From contig CAIIXF020000009.1 of assembly GCA_903813345.2 (NCBI GenBank), forward strand, positions 27,068,740 to 27,132,739: 64,000 nucleotides of DNA, given 5' to 3'. Of this stretch, positions 34,601 through 47,134 are shown in pieces. This DNA comes from Owenia fusiformis (taxonomy: Eukaryota > Annelida > Polychaeta > Sabellida > Oweniidae). Position numbers and translations under genes: made by a program. The notes below the pieces were generated by a model. The model searched no databases. It was not told the DNA's origin and worked only from the letters and a program-made list of their open reading frames with translations. Numbering within the stretch: the first letter of the stretch is position 1; each line of letters begins with the position of its first letter.

Positions 34601-37600
34601 GTAGAATTCCTTTATTTTATATTCCAGTAAAAAGTTGTCGTCTTTCTCCCACTCGAATGATTGGAAGCGAGCGCAGAATTATGTGTGTAAGACTTATATG
34701 GAAGACGTAGACAGAGAGGTGTACTTTGAAGATGTGAGGCTGCAGATGGATGCTAAACTGTGGGGAGAGGAGTATAATAGACATAACCCACCTAAGAAGG
34801 TAGAGTTTATCATAGTTATAATTTACATTATTTACATGATTCTTACAGAACCTACATTTTAAAAGTTACAATATCAAAATATTTTAGATAGTTTTAACAA
34901 AAAAAATTTAAGATCTTTTATGTTAATTCTATGTTAAGGTATAAACCATAACCTAGTGTATTCTTTGCCATTGATTGACAGTCCTTAAGCCCACTGAGAT
35001 ATTATAGTATAAGGTCCAAAAATTCGGAGAAACACGTTTGCATAATTCTATGCAAAATTACTTGTTTCAGAAGTCAGAGTTATCATTATTGCTCTTTGTT
35101 CTCATGCTGCCACTTTATTGGGATAACAAGCATAGCTTTTTGTGTCACAAGTATTACATCGCAATCAGTAGCTGATATTTTGTCACATTAATGCATCTCA
35201 CCTATCTTTTTCAGGTTGACATATTCCAGATGTCAATTTTGGAGTTCCAGAATCGTGAAGGTTGTCCACTGTACCACCTTGAACACTTCATAGAGGGAGA
35301 GTATGTGAAATATAACTCCAACTCTGGTTTTGTGGATGAACACATCAGAAGAACCCCACATGTATGTTCTAAAACACAATGTTTTTGATGGGAAAAGGGG
35401 GTTTCTGTTGTACAATTCAACACCCACCTTTGCCAAGAGTGCAAGTTAAGGAACACTGTTCAAAACTCACATTTGCCACTACCAATGGCACTTTTACTCT
35501 TGATAAAGAACTTGGAAAAATAGGGTGCCTAATTGGAACTAATTTCCTGAGCCTGGATGATTGTGGCAATCACATTTCATCCTTGCTTTCTGTAAAAGTT
35601 GTCTCAGTTGTGCATGCCAAGCTGAGCTAATCAATTAAAAGACTATAATACATTTATGACTCGACTTGATAACTATACGGCATAAAAAATGATTATCTTG
35701 TATTCCTCTGAAAACTTAAATTTGATCACTTTTATAAAAACATTATCTAATGCGTGTAAAGTTGCAATTTTTCATGTGGAACAGTTACTTTGTTATATTA
35801 TCACCACTTTTCCTTTTGAAAAACATCAAATTAATTCATATGTATCATATCATATTAAATGCCCCTGGAATTGTTAACCTAGTAACTGAATTAGAGTTCA
35901 AAGTGGCAAGATAAAATCCAGGCACTAGCAAAAAGCGATCTGTGTAATTACCTTTTGAGAATCATAATAGGCAATTTATAATGCTTAACAACCAATTATA
36001 ATTACATAATGGACCCTTAGAAGAGAAATATAGTTCAAAGGACCTTAAAACATTTGTTGCACAGTACTTTTTGTAATTTCCTTATTTTAACCCTTCTAGG
36101 CATTCAGTCACTTCACGTTTGAGCGTTCTGGTCACCAGCTGATCGTGGTTGATATCCAGGGGGTAGGGGACCTATATACTGACCCCCAGATTCACACATC
36201 CTCTGGCACAGACTATGGGGATGGTAACCTGGGTACCAAGGGAATGGCATTGTTTTTCCACTCCCATGTCTGCAATGATATCTGCAACAGCCTAGGGCTA
36301 TCAGAGTTCGATATTGCCCCCAAAGAAAAGGAGTATCAACAGAAATTCCTGAAGCTTATGAAACAACAGGTTTGTGAAATTAATATTCGGGTAATATCCA
36401 TTTCACCCTCTTACCATGAGCTGATCTTGTAGTCCACGATTATTCATGAGCTGCTCAACTACTAGAAGAGTTCAGCCTGATTTTACAGGAGCAGCTCAAG
36501 ATTGACCAAATATATGTAACATGAAAATATTACAACACCAAATGCAAAATAAACAATAAATGATGTATTAAAATCAGTTTGACATCTAAAATGTTGCAGA
36601 AATCAAGTATTAATATGCTAAAAGCATGTTCCACTGTAATGTATATTACATGATTTTATCTAACATTTGTTCATATTTAAACAGAATGCTGCCATGACGA
36701 GGATCCGTGGTGATGAAGAGATGTGTGTGAGTCCATCTCCACATGAGAAGATTGATATTTCAAAGTTTCTGACGAGACCGAGATCTTACTCTCAGTCCTC
36801 CATGGACCGTCACGGCTCAGACTGTGACAGCGAGCCATTCTCACCACGATCTATAGGTGCATCTAGGAGCATCAGTATGTGTAGCACAGGTAGGGATTTA
36901 TCAGTTTTGTTGTTCCTTTTATTCACTTTTTTTTCGAAGATAAAATAGTTTTATAGTTTATTGTAGGATTTAGCATTGAGGAAATAAAATAAATGTGCCT
37001 AAAACTAGATCACTGCTGCCATCTTTGTTCAAAATATAGATCATTGAAGTTGGATTTTTTGGGTTGGGGTGAAAATCAATTAAATGAGGGAATTATGATT
37101 TTTTGCATTTTGAAATAAATATATACTTAAATATGCAAGTACAGGTATAAGAGATCATAGTGAGATCAGCATTCATTACATACATTAAATTGTTCATAAA
37201 ATGTTGCCATTCACGGTGAAACATACCATCTAGTTTATACCATGTTTAAGAGCATAGCACAACATTTATTATTTATTGAAAAGTACATGCAAAATGATAC
37301 AAATGGGATTTTAAGTTAAACATAACCACACTGTCATTTCTCATGATTTACTTATGGCCTTGCATTTATTACATTCTATGTATAAAGGCAATGGACCTAC
37401 ATTTGTAGATGAACAGGATTCTGACCGCATGTCTGAGGGATCTATAACTCCACAAAGTGGAAGTGAACAGCGCCCTCCTTTGTCCAGCGCAGACATTATT
37501 AGACGACGTGTGCGATTCATCAGCGAATGTTCTGATCACAATTACGACAGTAGCACTGGAACATTGACTGAGGTATGTAACCAATGAAACTTTATTACTT

Positions 37601-40600
37601 TATTGAATTATATTGATGTATAATTAATGTTTAATTGAAGTTCAGTGTAAAACTGACGGCTCGTGGCAGATGTTTGGATACCGTGGAAGTAACGAATGCA
37701 TGAAGTATAGCATGTATGGCTTTTGATATTGTATTTTTTCAGGCCACTTTTCAATGTTTGAAGCTGCATGTGTTAAATGTTTTTGGTTTTCGTTGTGATA
37801 CAAACAGATATGATGGTTTTTAAATATCTGTAATTTGATTGGTGTAACATGATGAGTAGCTGCCTTTGGACCAATCATATGGCAAACATCAATACTGGCA
37901 TAAGCCATTATGAATTATCATTTTGTTGAACGAAAACCATATTCTGTTGATGATATATGAATATTTCCAAAATTTTGAATTTTATCATCTGTTCCTTTTC
38001 ATTTGATTTTATTGATGTCACATCAGAATGAAGTGAGTATACCAGTTACACAACCACATAATAGCACCAATCCAATCCAATCCAAACCTTCTTTGTAGAT
38101 GTGATCTCAATTTATAGATGCTGTCACAAGATTTTATCCACACAGGGTTGCTTTAGTTGTAAACATAGTTTTTCACATAGTGTCACCCAGAGTATTCAAC
38201 CTAGGATAAGTGTTGAGTATAATTAGATGCTCATCTCAAGTCTGGGGTCCATTTCTGGAAAATATTATTATGATTCTTGAAATCCATTTGTCAATGACGA
38301 CATTGGTAATCTGTGAGATGAATAAGTTTCATAAAACCTAGTATACTATTTTCCCAAGAAATGGCCTCTATGATCTTTAAGCTCACATGAAAACATCAAT
38401 TTACTAACGTTAGAAATCTTAATGTTATTAACCAAATGAGAGAGGCTCTTCACTCAATTTTATCACAACTCATGTCAGCCCCAAGCTAACTGAATTTCAC
38501 AGTTGTGCATTGATGTTTTTATGTGATTTTTAAATTCAATGCTTTTTTCTTCAAATAAATGCTATAATTATCCCAACGAACAAAGTTCGGTAGGGATAAA
38601 GTGAAGCCCTCCGTCCGTCCGTCCGTCAGTCAGTCTGTCTGTCCGTCCGTCCGTCTGTACAGTGTATCTATATATTACAAGATGTCCGTCCGGAAGAAAA
38701 CTTGAATACTAGTAGACGGATTTTCTTCATATTTAGTGGAAAGATGTATATTGGTGAATAGTTTTACGCAAGATGGCCGCCGCTTTAAAAATGACGGGAC
38801 TTTTTCGCAAAAATCATAAATTTTTCATTCTAAACCAAAGTAATTAATATTATTGTTTGAAATTTTGGTAGTATATTCACAACATTTATCTATTTCACAT
38901 ATATTTCATATTTTTCATCCTGACCTCAGGAAAACAGAAATTTTCGCTAATTTTTAGATCTTTCTGAAATATAGCTTTATTATACTCAAATGAAAGGCAA
39001 TTAAGAGTAGATTGCAAATATTGTATCTTTTTCTGATTTGAGCCTCGTAAAATTCAAAATGGCCGTCTTATGTACGATTTCGCAATAATTTTTCGATCCC
39101 TTCAAAGTATGGCTATATTATACTCAAATTGAAGGATTTTTGGAGTAGATCACAATTATGGTATTATTTTTTAGATTTGTACCTCAGAAAATTCAAAATG
39201 GCTGCTTTGCAGGAATTCGCAATTCTAAAATCTAATTTTTAACCAAAGTAATGAGTATAATTGATTGGAATTCGGTAATTGATATTTTGTTCGTTGGGAT
39301 TTGCTACTCCGCTGAGTTGCCATTATCTAGTTTTATACTTTCTTAAAGATTTATTAACAGTGTGCACTAGAAAAACCATTAGTATCTATAATTTTAGGAA
39401 AGGGCTAGACTGACACCTATAGATTTTCCCCAAACTGTTTTACCTATATATAATTCTTATTTTATTTTTAGCTCCAAATACCATGGTTCTACAACTTAAC
39501 TATGTGTTATATCTTTTTCATTTTGTGTTTTAAAGCTTTCAGTTGATTTTCCCATATATATATTTTCTCTCTCACTGAGGAGTATTCCTTTATATATGTA
39601 CTATATTACAGAATCTTTATTATAAGAAAATATAGTTTTCTATTTATATTTAGTCCTATATGCATACAGGTTAGATTGGAAATTCCCTCTTAGCCATGCT
39701 GGCAGTAAGACAAAAAAAGTTGAAGTTTGCGTGTCCTAAGTCGTACTTTCAAAATGAATCATCAAATTTAGTGTCATAGTTTGGCTTACAGACCAGTCTG
39801 GATGGTAACTCCAACCCCAGTACATTGAAAGTTCCTGAGACACCAGAAAGCGGTTCTACTACATCATCCAGTGGTTATTCCTCCATTGGTTGGTCGTCTC
39901 AAGTATGTGTATGAATTGTAGCATTCATGCATGCATACATAACACAATCATAGTGTGTCTATGCTAGGGCTTACTCATTGGGGGGGTGTTCTCAAGTAGG
40001 GGGGGTGTTCTCGAGTCTATGAATTTTAGAGTTCATGCATGTATACATAACACAATCATAGGGTATCTGTGCTATGGTTTAAACTTTGGGAGGGGTCTAT
40101 TCAAGTATATGCTATGTATCTATTTAGAGGTCATTCTGGCATACATACCATGATCAGACTCTCATGGGTCTTGTCAAGTATGCCCAATGTATAAATTGTA
40201 GAGTTCATGCATGCATACAGAACACAATCATAGTATGTTCATGCTGGGACTTACTCGTGGGGGTTTTCTCAAGTATATCTATAAATTTTAGAGTTCATGC
40301 ATGGATACATAACATAATCATGGTGTATCTCACAAAACATATTAAAAAAGTTGTGGTTACTTTTATATCTTACTGTAGCCATATATGGGGATTAACATTG
40401 TCATTCTTACATGTACATAATAGCTTTCACTATAGCAGTACTAATACATTGGTCATCCCTTTAATTGTAGCATAAGATAACCTGCTATAGTTTACCAGGC
40501 TGCTAACAAACTGAATATTCCTGTATATAACCTAAAGAACTAATAGCATGTCAGCTATAGCTTAGTGACTGTGTCGTTTGTATATAGTTTTGTTTGAGTC

Positions 40601-43600
40601 TTGTGTCTTTGTGTCTTGTATTTAGGACTACAGTACACAGTGAACCTGTGTAATGGGGAACAACTTTGGTACCTTTTATTGAAGTGTTCTATTTTGGAGT
40701 TGTTCACTTACAGAGGTGTTCCACTCACAAAGGTGTTCTCTTTACAGGTTCTGATATATAGATGAATGGAGATGTTTAATCATTCTGTTCATTTTAGCTA
40801 GAGTTCACATTTAATGTTATTCATCAATTTAAGTCAGATTTTTGAAATGTAAATGGTCTAAATTAATTTGGCATGATTGGACAATTTTGGTACCACTTGA
40901 CATTTTTACAAGGCTGTGTTTCATGTTATATACCAACTGCCAGATTCTGACTTTCATAATAAAATTTATGTTTAATGAAAAAAAAAAAATTTAGCTGGAT
41001 GTTAAAATAATTTTTGTTGAAATTGAGTTGAAATTTGCTGATTGTTTAAAAATGGTGTCTATAAACATTATGAACTTATAAGAATAATCCTATATTACGA
41101 CTAGTAATTATCTTTATCAATTCAGAAAGCATTTCATTGATAAAACAACTAATTGATCGCCTCCCTTTAATTATCCAGATTACACATTGTGCTGACAGCT
41201 TCGCCTGCTCAAGGTGACTGTCTTGGAACATTGCGATATGTACATCTTGTGTATAATAGGCTAACAAGTCTTCTTCCTATTCATTCTGTTGCATGCAATA
41301 TCATACATCTTTTCTGTTGTTTACCTTACAATACTGCTTCAGTACTTATTACAGTGATTATTCATGATGTTAAGTAGTTTTTGTGCCTCATTACATTTAT
41401 AAAAATTTGTTCCTGTTTACATTTTATTTCATATATTTGTTTATTTAGTTAAAGTAAATTTATTTAAAGTTTTGTTATTTATTCTTATTTACGTTTACTG
41501 GATAAACATCTTAGATTATAGAGAGGCTTTGCACAACATTTTTAGCTCCGGTAACGAAAATCCCTAACGCACTCACCAGATTTATGCAAAGCAGTTTAAT
41601 TAAAATGAGATGCAGTTGCGGATACATATTAGCTACAACCCGTTGTGTGAAACCTATCTAATATCATAAGCATTACATATTGCAGAATGTTGAACATCAT
41701 TATAATGTTTTGTAGGAGGAGGATCGTGAGGCATTTTCCCGCGTGATGCTTCAGAAGCAGCGGCCATCTTGTGTCAATCACGAGATCTCTCTGAGGAGTC
41801 TGCAGAATAAAAGAATCGGAGACTCCACTCTTGGCTTTGTAAGTTCTTTATACATCAACTTTTTTCAGCATTAAAATATATGGGAATTGTACAAATTGTA
41901 AAAGTAGTAAAGCTTAGTTATTGACATGAAAAAGAAATGTTTGGAACATAAATATTTTTCTATGTATATGTGTCATATAAATTAAAAATATGAGCAAATA
42001 ATTAGCTCATATTCAATAAAAATAGAATCAAAACAACATTCACAAAATAGTTACATGATAAAAATGTTGTGTACTTACAGTGTCATCATGATATGGCAAA
42101 ATATCACGAATTGGGACGTTTCTCTGAGAATGATGACCCAGATAATATCGATTGGGAGTCAGCCATCTTTCATGAAGAGCATGCAGCCCAGCTTGGCGTA
42201 CTAGAGGCCATCGTTACCATGGCAAAGATCTATCTGAATATGCAGCATGACGTCCTTGTCAATTGTGAAGTACCAGTAAGTACCAGTTCATTTTGTTTTT
42301 ATGCACTACCTGCAGTGGTAACCTTCCATGAGATGAGAGATCTGATCAAAACTTTTGTGTTCACCACTTGCTATTTCATCTTATTTTTTCATTGTACTTT
42401 AAAACAAAATAATACCAGTCGCCATATGGCATTACAGGTAGCTTTGGTTTGATAGATATAGTTTTTGTGTGGCTGTAGAAACTGAAATGAAACAAACAAA
42501 TATATATGAACACCTCTCTAATCTGAACACCTCAATCAGAACTTCTCACTCCCAATTTTGTTATCTCAAATTCAGTCCCAGTGGTGTTCAGATTAGACAG
42601 GTTTTTCTATACATGTATTAAAAGTACTGTGATCTCTTTCTAGGCCAATGAAGAGAATACCAATCAGGGGGTAGACTACATGTTAATGGCTGCTGAAGCA
42701 GGGGATAGGGCATCTATGATCTACATGGCTAATGCCTTTGAGACTGGTATTGGACTGGGATCAGACAGGTGAGTACAGCTGCACTTGACCCAATTGAAAA
42801 TGTGACTTACTACAGTATATCTAGTTCTTGATTTGAAGAGACATGATAGTTCATTTTCGTAACTTCTCTAAAATTGTTGCAACCCATCAGACCAACAGCC
42901 AGTACTTAAATACTTGTACTTTAGGTATTTAAGTTGAAAAATCTGAAATATTTGTTCATAGATTGACAATGGTGATTTAGCTTCAATAATAATTTGAAAG
43001 TGGGTTAATAACAAAGAGAAATTATGAAAATGTACATAAATGCAGGATTTGCTTGAAAAAAGAATGATTTGAAGCAATTTTGCATGTATTGGAAGCTTCT
43101 ATAGAAAACACTAGTCATGGATTTTGTGAATTTCATCTGTAAGTTGATAGAAAACCTTGATTTTGTTGTATATGTACCTATTAAACTCTAATAGTCATAG
43201 AAAGTTCTTTGCATTCACACAACTGCAGTTATTTGTAAGTATAGCTTCTTACATATGAGTATATAAATGAAGCTTGTACTAATAGTTATAATACATCTAT
43301 GTAACAAACACCATTCAATGAAACTCTAAAGTACAATGTATTGATCTTAAATACTTAAGTAGCACATAAGCTTGTCGCCTTCTTGCTTTTCCCACTTTTA
43401 ATTGGCAGATTAAGCCAATAGATTCTGATTGCTCCATACTCGCTTGAGGATCTCATATGTACATGTAGTTAAGAAAGAATACCAGTGTTTGGTTTTGATG
43501 GATACTGAATTTAATCATTTGACATACAAGGTCAAGTCAAACACTGTCAAAATTTGAAAAATTGATTCCTAGATTTTATAAGTTATCATTATATTTGGTG

Positions 43601-46003
43601 TTTGTTCCATTTTGATGTATGATGTTCATATGATGTTTGTCAGTACTGTATATTAATCCGATTCTGTATTGTTTCGTCTATTTTAGACTCACTAACACTC
43701 CTAGGTATATATTTTATTTATTCAGAATGTCCTAGATATTATGGTCTGGGTATAGACAGTGGTGGGTATTAATGAAAAAATAAGCGAAGTATTTTGAGTG
43801 AGTTTTGGAGTTAATTTGGTTATACGAGTGTATTCTATTTTGCTGGTTTAAAAGGAATATTTTTAGCTTTGTGTTTGGAAATAGGTTTTAGGGGTTTTCA
43901 GTGTATGTGTTATCCCATTATGTTCCATGTATAAAATTTACACTTAGATTGTTTTTTTGTGAATGAATGGAGAGTCTTATAATTATTTCTTAGTTGTCTA
44001 GAAATGTGAGTGGTCCATAGATTCTTATATTCACAGCTAACAATACATCACCTCTATGCATGACTATATCCATTTTTTTTATCTATTTAGTTGAAACATA
44101 ATGACATTTGTACATATTTGTGGCTGTGACACCTTTAAGAAATGCATGCTGTAGTAATGTTGTACCAGTACATACTATTTTTAACCTTAATTCTATGATA
44201 AAAAGAAAATATTGATCTCTGATTATGTTGAGTAGAAAACATAGTATATTATGTAGTAGTTGTAATACAAACACACATCGAGGAGGATTGGGTCCCAGGA
44301 TTCCACGTCGATCCTCTAACGTGTGAGTTGTCGATTCTGACACACCCCTCAACATGAGCAGCTGATCAACAGCATCTTTTGACTTTTACGTGATAATATT
44401 AGTAATAGTATATGGAGGGATATTTTTATTATTTTTTCTATGTTATGATTTTAAAATTCGAAATTCAACCTGATGGCCACTTCAGAGAGCAACCAAAAAG
44501 TATACTAAAGCACTTAACTGAATTTATAGCCAGTTATGTTGTCAGACAATACTGTTAATCATTCTTTCCCTATCGCCATGGTGAAGGAATCTTGGTTGAG
44601 CCTACCTCAGACAGAGGAAATACAAAAATAAATTAATTGTTTTGAAACTGTTGCTTTTATTTCATTTCTGTATAAAGATAGCATATAATCCTTTGTTATG
44701 GCACTTTTAATGTAAGGAAATAGCATCGTAATGTCTACTATAAAGCTCTGTGTTAAGCATGCTGTATTGTTATGATTTAACAATCACATTTCCCTTGTGT
44801 CAGTTCTGTTTAAGGGAATTAAGATATGCTGTGTGCAAATCACAAAGATTTATTCAAAATGGGAGCTATTATATTTCTAAATTTGGAAGATAATTTGATC
44901 CCCTTTTTAAACTCCCAACTGCATACATAATTGTACAATAAAGGAATAAAGGATGCCTGTTCTATTCATGAGGTTGCAACTGTTAACTGCTGATGCGGAC
45001 AGTTGGATTTGGGTTCTTTATGTGAAATTCTAGATGTAGATGTCACCAGTGTTTTTTTTATATTTGGACCTCCTTAGACCTCCGATTACCATAGACTCGG
45101 GTTTCATGCATAAAAAATATTTAAGTCCCCAAACTTTGAAAAAGCGCTGTTTTGTCGTCATCTTGTTTTCTCTATATTCATATTTGTGCTTTCTCTTCAG
45201 GAGCCAGAATTGGAGTGAGGCCATGCATTTCTATGAACAGGCCCTGAACAAGACAGAACATGATGAAAGTGGTGAATATGACTCTACACTGGATCATCCA
45301 CCACATGAGCTGCAGGCTAAGATGGCTGAAATGTACCTAGAAGGAAAGTTTGGTTTAGAGAAAGATCCACAGAAATCTGGTAGGTTATTGATTTGATTTA
45401 TTTTTACATGTGTACTGAATAACTTTGAAGTAATTCTAGTTTAGAGGGAACAAATGTGATGAAAACAAACAATGCATGATGATTAAAGACTACTAAAAAA
45501 TAAGCTTGAAACTGCAAAGTGGACATATTATTACGGACTAGTTGCTCGGTGGGGGGACACATTATTTCAGCTAGGTTAAAGCTTAACTCCTATTAAACAA
45601 GCAATGAGCAGAATTGTCTTGCCCAAGTGCTCCTCTGGGTTCCCATGAGTGACTCTTTTCTTAACATTTGATTTTTCTCCCAAGTGGCCTATAAAGCATC
45701 AAGCAAGCTTTTTAAAAATGAAACTAAATGAAGGTAAATGAAAAATAGAAAAAACTGAAGGCAACTGAAAGGATATGACAAGAAATAGTGTGATCAAAAA
45801 GATTTAAAAAATGTTCCTAACAAAGTTGCTCTGTATCATATTCTCCCTTTTAGTCAATTTTCATTCATTTTTCAGGTGATCTTTACACTGAGGCTGCAGA
45901 CAATGCTATGGCTGCAATGAAGGGACGTCTGGCCAACAAGTACTACATGCTTGCAGAGGAGGCCTGGGGTGAAGTAGAGGAGGAGGGGGAGGAGGAGGGA
46001 TAG
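22606..46003 (+). CDS. EEF2K: Eukaryotic elongation factor 2 kinase (alpha-kinase)
   Basis: Calcium/calmodulin-dependent alpha-kinase that phosphorylates and inhibits eEF2, slowing translation elongation in the cytosol. Thirteen coding exons join in frame to 762 aa (human about 725): 22606-23037, 34364-34401, 34628-34799, 35215-35361, 36100-36369, 36685-36889, 37409-37572, 39792-39902, 41716-41838, 42081-42275, 42644-42768, 45201-45379, 45876-46003. An acidic N-terminus is followed by a calmodulin-binding segment (about 92-110, FWKRAINKAKKAKDPWEGF). The alpha-kinase domain has the ATP lysine K178, D281 (VVDIQGVGD), D291, the GDGNLG loop at 303-308, and zinc ligands H267, H319, C321 and C325. 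A regulatory loop contains TRIRGDEE and RPRSYS (S389), aligned with human TILRGTEE and RVRTLS(366). C-terminal SEL1-like repeats end in an acidic tail. Coding intron 1 (23038-34363) contains a whole Kolobok transposon. A 5' UTR intron is likely (acceptor near 22333). Confidence 0.95.
24096..24112 (+). promoter_or_regulatory. Subterminal CRE-containing repeat, left copy
   Basis: TGACGTCACGATCCGAA, with the palindromic CREB/ATF site TGACGTCA, lies 61 bp upstream of the transposase start codon. The exact inverse is at the other end of the element in front of the second gene. Proposed as a shared promoter element or transposase contact site; its function is inferred from position. Confidence 0.55.
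24173..29909 (+). CDS. THAP-domain DDE transposase, Kolobok-like
   Basis: Ten exons join in frame to 835 aa: 24173-24417, 24953-25097, 25464-25788, 26467-26734, 27022-27586, 27820-28021, 28342-28593, 28915-29086, 29327-29475, 29725-29909. An N-terminal THAP zinc finger (1-82) has the C2CH ligands C5, C10, C59 and H62, plus an IPTIL segment in place of AVPTF. A Ser/Thr/acidic linker follows (about 130-330). The catalytic domain shows GGDARCDSMGHTAKYG (D484), VTDRHPQI (D557), the D(2)H motif FDIWHIAKG (577-580) and QTGSLEGFHSLVN (E701), together a plausible DDE triad. No stops or frameshifts were found. It should bind the element's ends and catalyse cut-and-paste transposition. The AATAAA at 29905-29910 overlaps the stop codon. 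Given ten introns, it could be a live transposase or a domesticated gene; the intact TTAA-flanked ends favour a transposon. No gene name is assigned. Confidence 0.88.
24670..24925. repeat. 130-bp direct duplication in transposase intron 1
   Basis: Two tandem copies with period 130, starting GTGGGCGTGGCACATCAA at 24670 and again at 24800. Only a few mismatches, so the duplication is recent. Each unit itself carries GTGGGCGTGGCACATC twice. Confidence 0.85.
29910..30639. other. 3' flank of transposase inside the element
   Basis: AT-rich spacer between the transposase stop and the minisatellite. A weak pair of direct repeats (ATAACCATAGTGCT at about 30411 and 30501) was seen. No gene. Confidence 0.4.
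30640..32225. repeat. Minisatellite, about 31-33 bp unit
   Basis: Around 50 imperfect units of ACAGGTAGGTCATACAACAC followed by ACTATATGAGT or ACTATACAGGGT. About thirteen units contain CAGGTAAGT, the exact consensus 5' splice site, in the sense orientation of the eEF2K intron. Repetitive open frames on both strands here are artefacts of the array. Confidence 0.95.
32382..33572 (-). CDS. P2X7-receptor ballast-domain protein, transposon-borne
   Basis: Two exons, 33304-33572 and 32382-32811, joined in frame (split Trp codon) to 232 aa. The N-terminal 89 residues are acidic and low-complexity (DVSDSTDSEEESD), without membrane segments or P2X channel domain. Residues from W90 match the cytoplasmic C-terminus of the P2X7 receptor: WCECDLHC, ERECCVES, a spaced RRCITRHSGFR, then MRHIAYRQYQQWIHG, RIIIPSCCVSLIRETFP and YTGFQQY, against human WCQCGSC, LRHCAYRCYATWRFG, ILPSCCRWRIRKEFP and YSGFKSPY. 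In P2X7 this zinc- and guanine-nucleotide-binding domain is called the ballast. Stand-alone ballast proteins are known in invertebrates. The start codon is 211 bp inside the element's right end, next to the CRE repeat. The role in the element is unknown. Confidence 0.85.
33608..33624 (-). promoter_or_regulatory. Subterminal CRE-containing repeat, right copy
   Basis: Exact inverse of 24096-24112, lying 36 bp upstream of the ballast gene start codon and 159 bp from the element's right end. Same CRE core TGACGTCA. Confidence 0.55.
38570..39335. mobile_element. Dispersed element with ATCCCAACGAAC ends and CCGT microsatellite
   Basis: Starts ATCCCAACGAACAAAGTTCG (38570). A run of CCGTCCGT follows near 38612-38655, and the inverse GTTCGTTGGGAT is at 39289-39300, followed by a conserved tail to about 39335. 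Same architecture as 52191-53530. Lies in the eEF2K intron between 37572 and 39792. Non-coding; superfamily unknown. Confidence 0.7.
39893..40340 (+). repeat. Tandem repeat starting at an eEF2K splice donor
   Basis: About five diverged units sharing TCTCAAGTATATCTATAAAT-type text, then AGAGTTCATGCATGCATACA and ACACAATCATAG. The first unit overlaps the real donor of exon 39792-39902 (CTCAA|GTATGT), so later units carry look-alike donors. Confidence 0.65.
40636..40755. mobile_element. Diverged MITE related to the CAGTRAAACCTG family
   Basis: CAGTGAACCTGTGTAATGGG on the left and ACAGGTTCTG on the right, with AGGTGTTCCACTCAC inside. Resembles the 9227 copy. Boundaries are approximate. A further decayed relative is visible around 42495-42612. 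Confidence 0.45.
44278..44318. repeat. Solo diverged end of the GGAGGATTGGCTCCC family
   Basis: CGAGGAGGATTGGGTCCCAGG followed by an inverse-like GATCCTCT. Similar to the ends of 51596-51897 but without a partner end. In an eEF2K intron. Confidence 0.35.
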
Positions 46004-46653
46004 AAAACGACCACATCCCCTGAGCTCCGCCCCACTCTAAGCTAAGGAGGCCTCAGAGAAGTGGAAGTGACGCAATGGAGGAGAGTCATATAATGACCCT
46101 CTCCAGCCTCGTCCGACTCTTAAGACATAAATCGAAAGAAAGATCGGAGAAAATATTTGAATATTTATTTTCTGATTATTCGTTGTTTTGTGATTACACA
46201 AAAGGATTGGGCTATATCAAATCCAGAGATGTTATGTGGTGTTTAAAATTTACACTTGCACCTGTACATATATATGAATGGCAGCATATGGAAAGATGGC
46301 GTGATTAAAGTGAAATTTCAACAACTTTCTAACGTTATGCATTAAACTTGACAGTCGCAAATATTTCAACTCGATTATTTGGATAGGCCTAGCATATGAG
46401 TGAGGTTCGAATCAGATATGTTTACACAAGAGTTCAGATATCAATCAATCTATACCGGTACAAACAATACATAAAGTAGCCAAAATCAGTGCTTACGTAA
46501 TGTGTGCTGTTATATTGTTATTTTGCCTTTAAGGCGTTGCAGTATCTACGGAATAAAACGGGGAAAAACAAATAAAAAGTCAGAAAGGATACTCAGCCTT
46601 ATGTATATAGCTTAACTGACAAAATATAAAGGACATGTAGACCATAAGATTTA
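46004..46653 (+). other. eEF2K 3' UTR and flank
   Basis: Directly follows the eEF2K stop. A GGAATAAAAC polyadenylation-type signal is at about 46550. No other gene. Confidence 0.5.
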
Positions 46654-46820
46654 CAGTAAAACTTGTATATGGAACACCCTCTGTATATGTTTCCTTATAC
46701 TCACATTTTCCTTCATGAGAGGGTTCGTTTAACATGTAAATGAATGAGATTGGGATCCTTTAAAAACATCTCCTTGGAGATTTTCATAACAGAGAGTGTT
46801 TCATCTGACAAGTTTTAATG
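46654..46820. mobile_element. Tc1/mariner-pogo-type MITE
   Basis: TA-flanked, ends CAGTAAAACTTGT and its inverse ACAAGTTTTAATG, with GGAACACC after the left end. Same family as 674, 2091 and 9227. Confidence 0.7.
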
Positions 46821-47072
46821 TACCCAATTCTACTAGCGGGTGACTGTTGCCATAGATACCAATTTTTGTGATATAGAACCAAAGTAACTAAATGCAAATC
46901 TACAAAACCACTAGCATGCAATACTAGAAAAGTTTATAAAAAAATAAGCTGTATATGAACAAACCCAGGCCATTTTTCAACATTTGTCTTATCTAATTAA
47001 AGCATCTCATTAATCTCTCCAGATTACACTTTGAGAGCATTATGCAAAATGTATTACTTAAATCAAAAGTTA

Positions 47073-47134
47073 ATTCCTCGATGAAGATTAGTAGAAGAAG
47101 CTGCTTTAATTTCTACTAATCTTCATCGAGGAAT
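47073..47134. repeat. Perfect 23-bp hairpin
   Basis: Arms 47073-47095 and 47112-47134 are exact reverse complements (core CCTCGATGAAGATTAGTAGA) with a 16-base loop. Just over 1 kb past the eEF2K stop, so it may lie in a long 3' UTR. Confidence 0.8.

Noticed and set aside
38600-38660. CRISPR-like or regulatory array at the CCGT run
   Set aside because: Simple tetranucleotide microsatellite inside a dispersed element in a eukaryotic genome.
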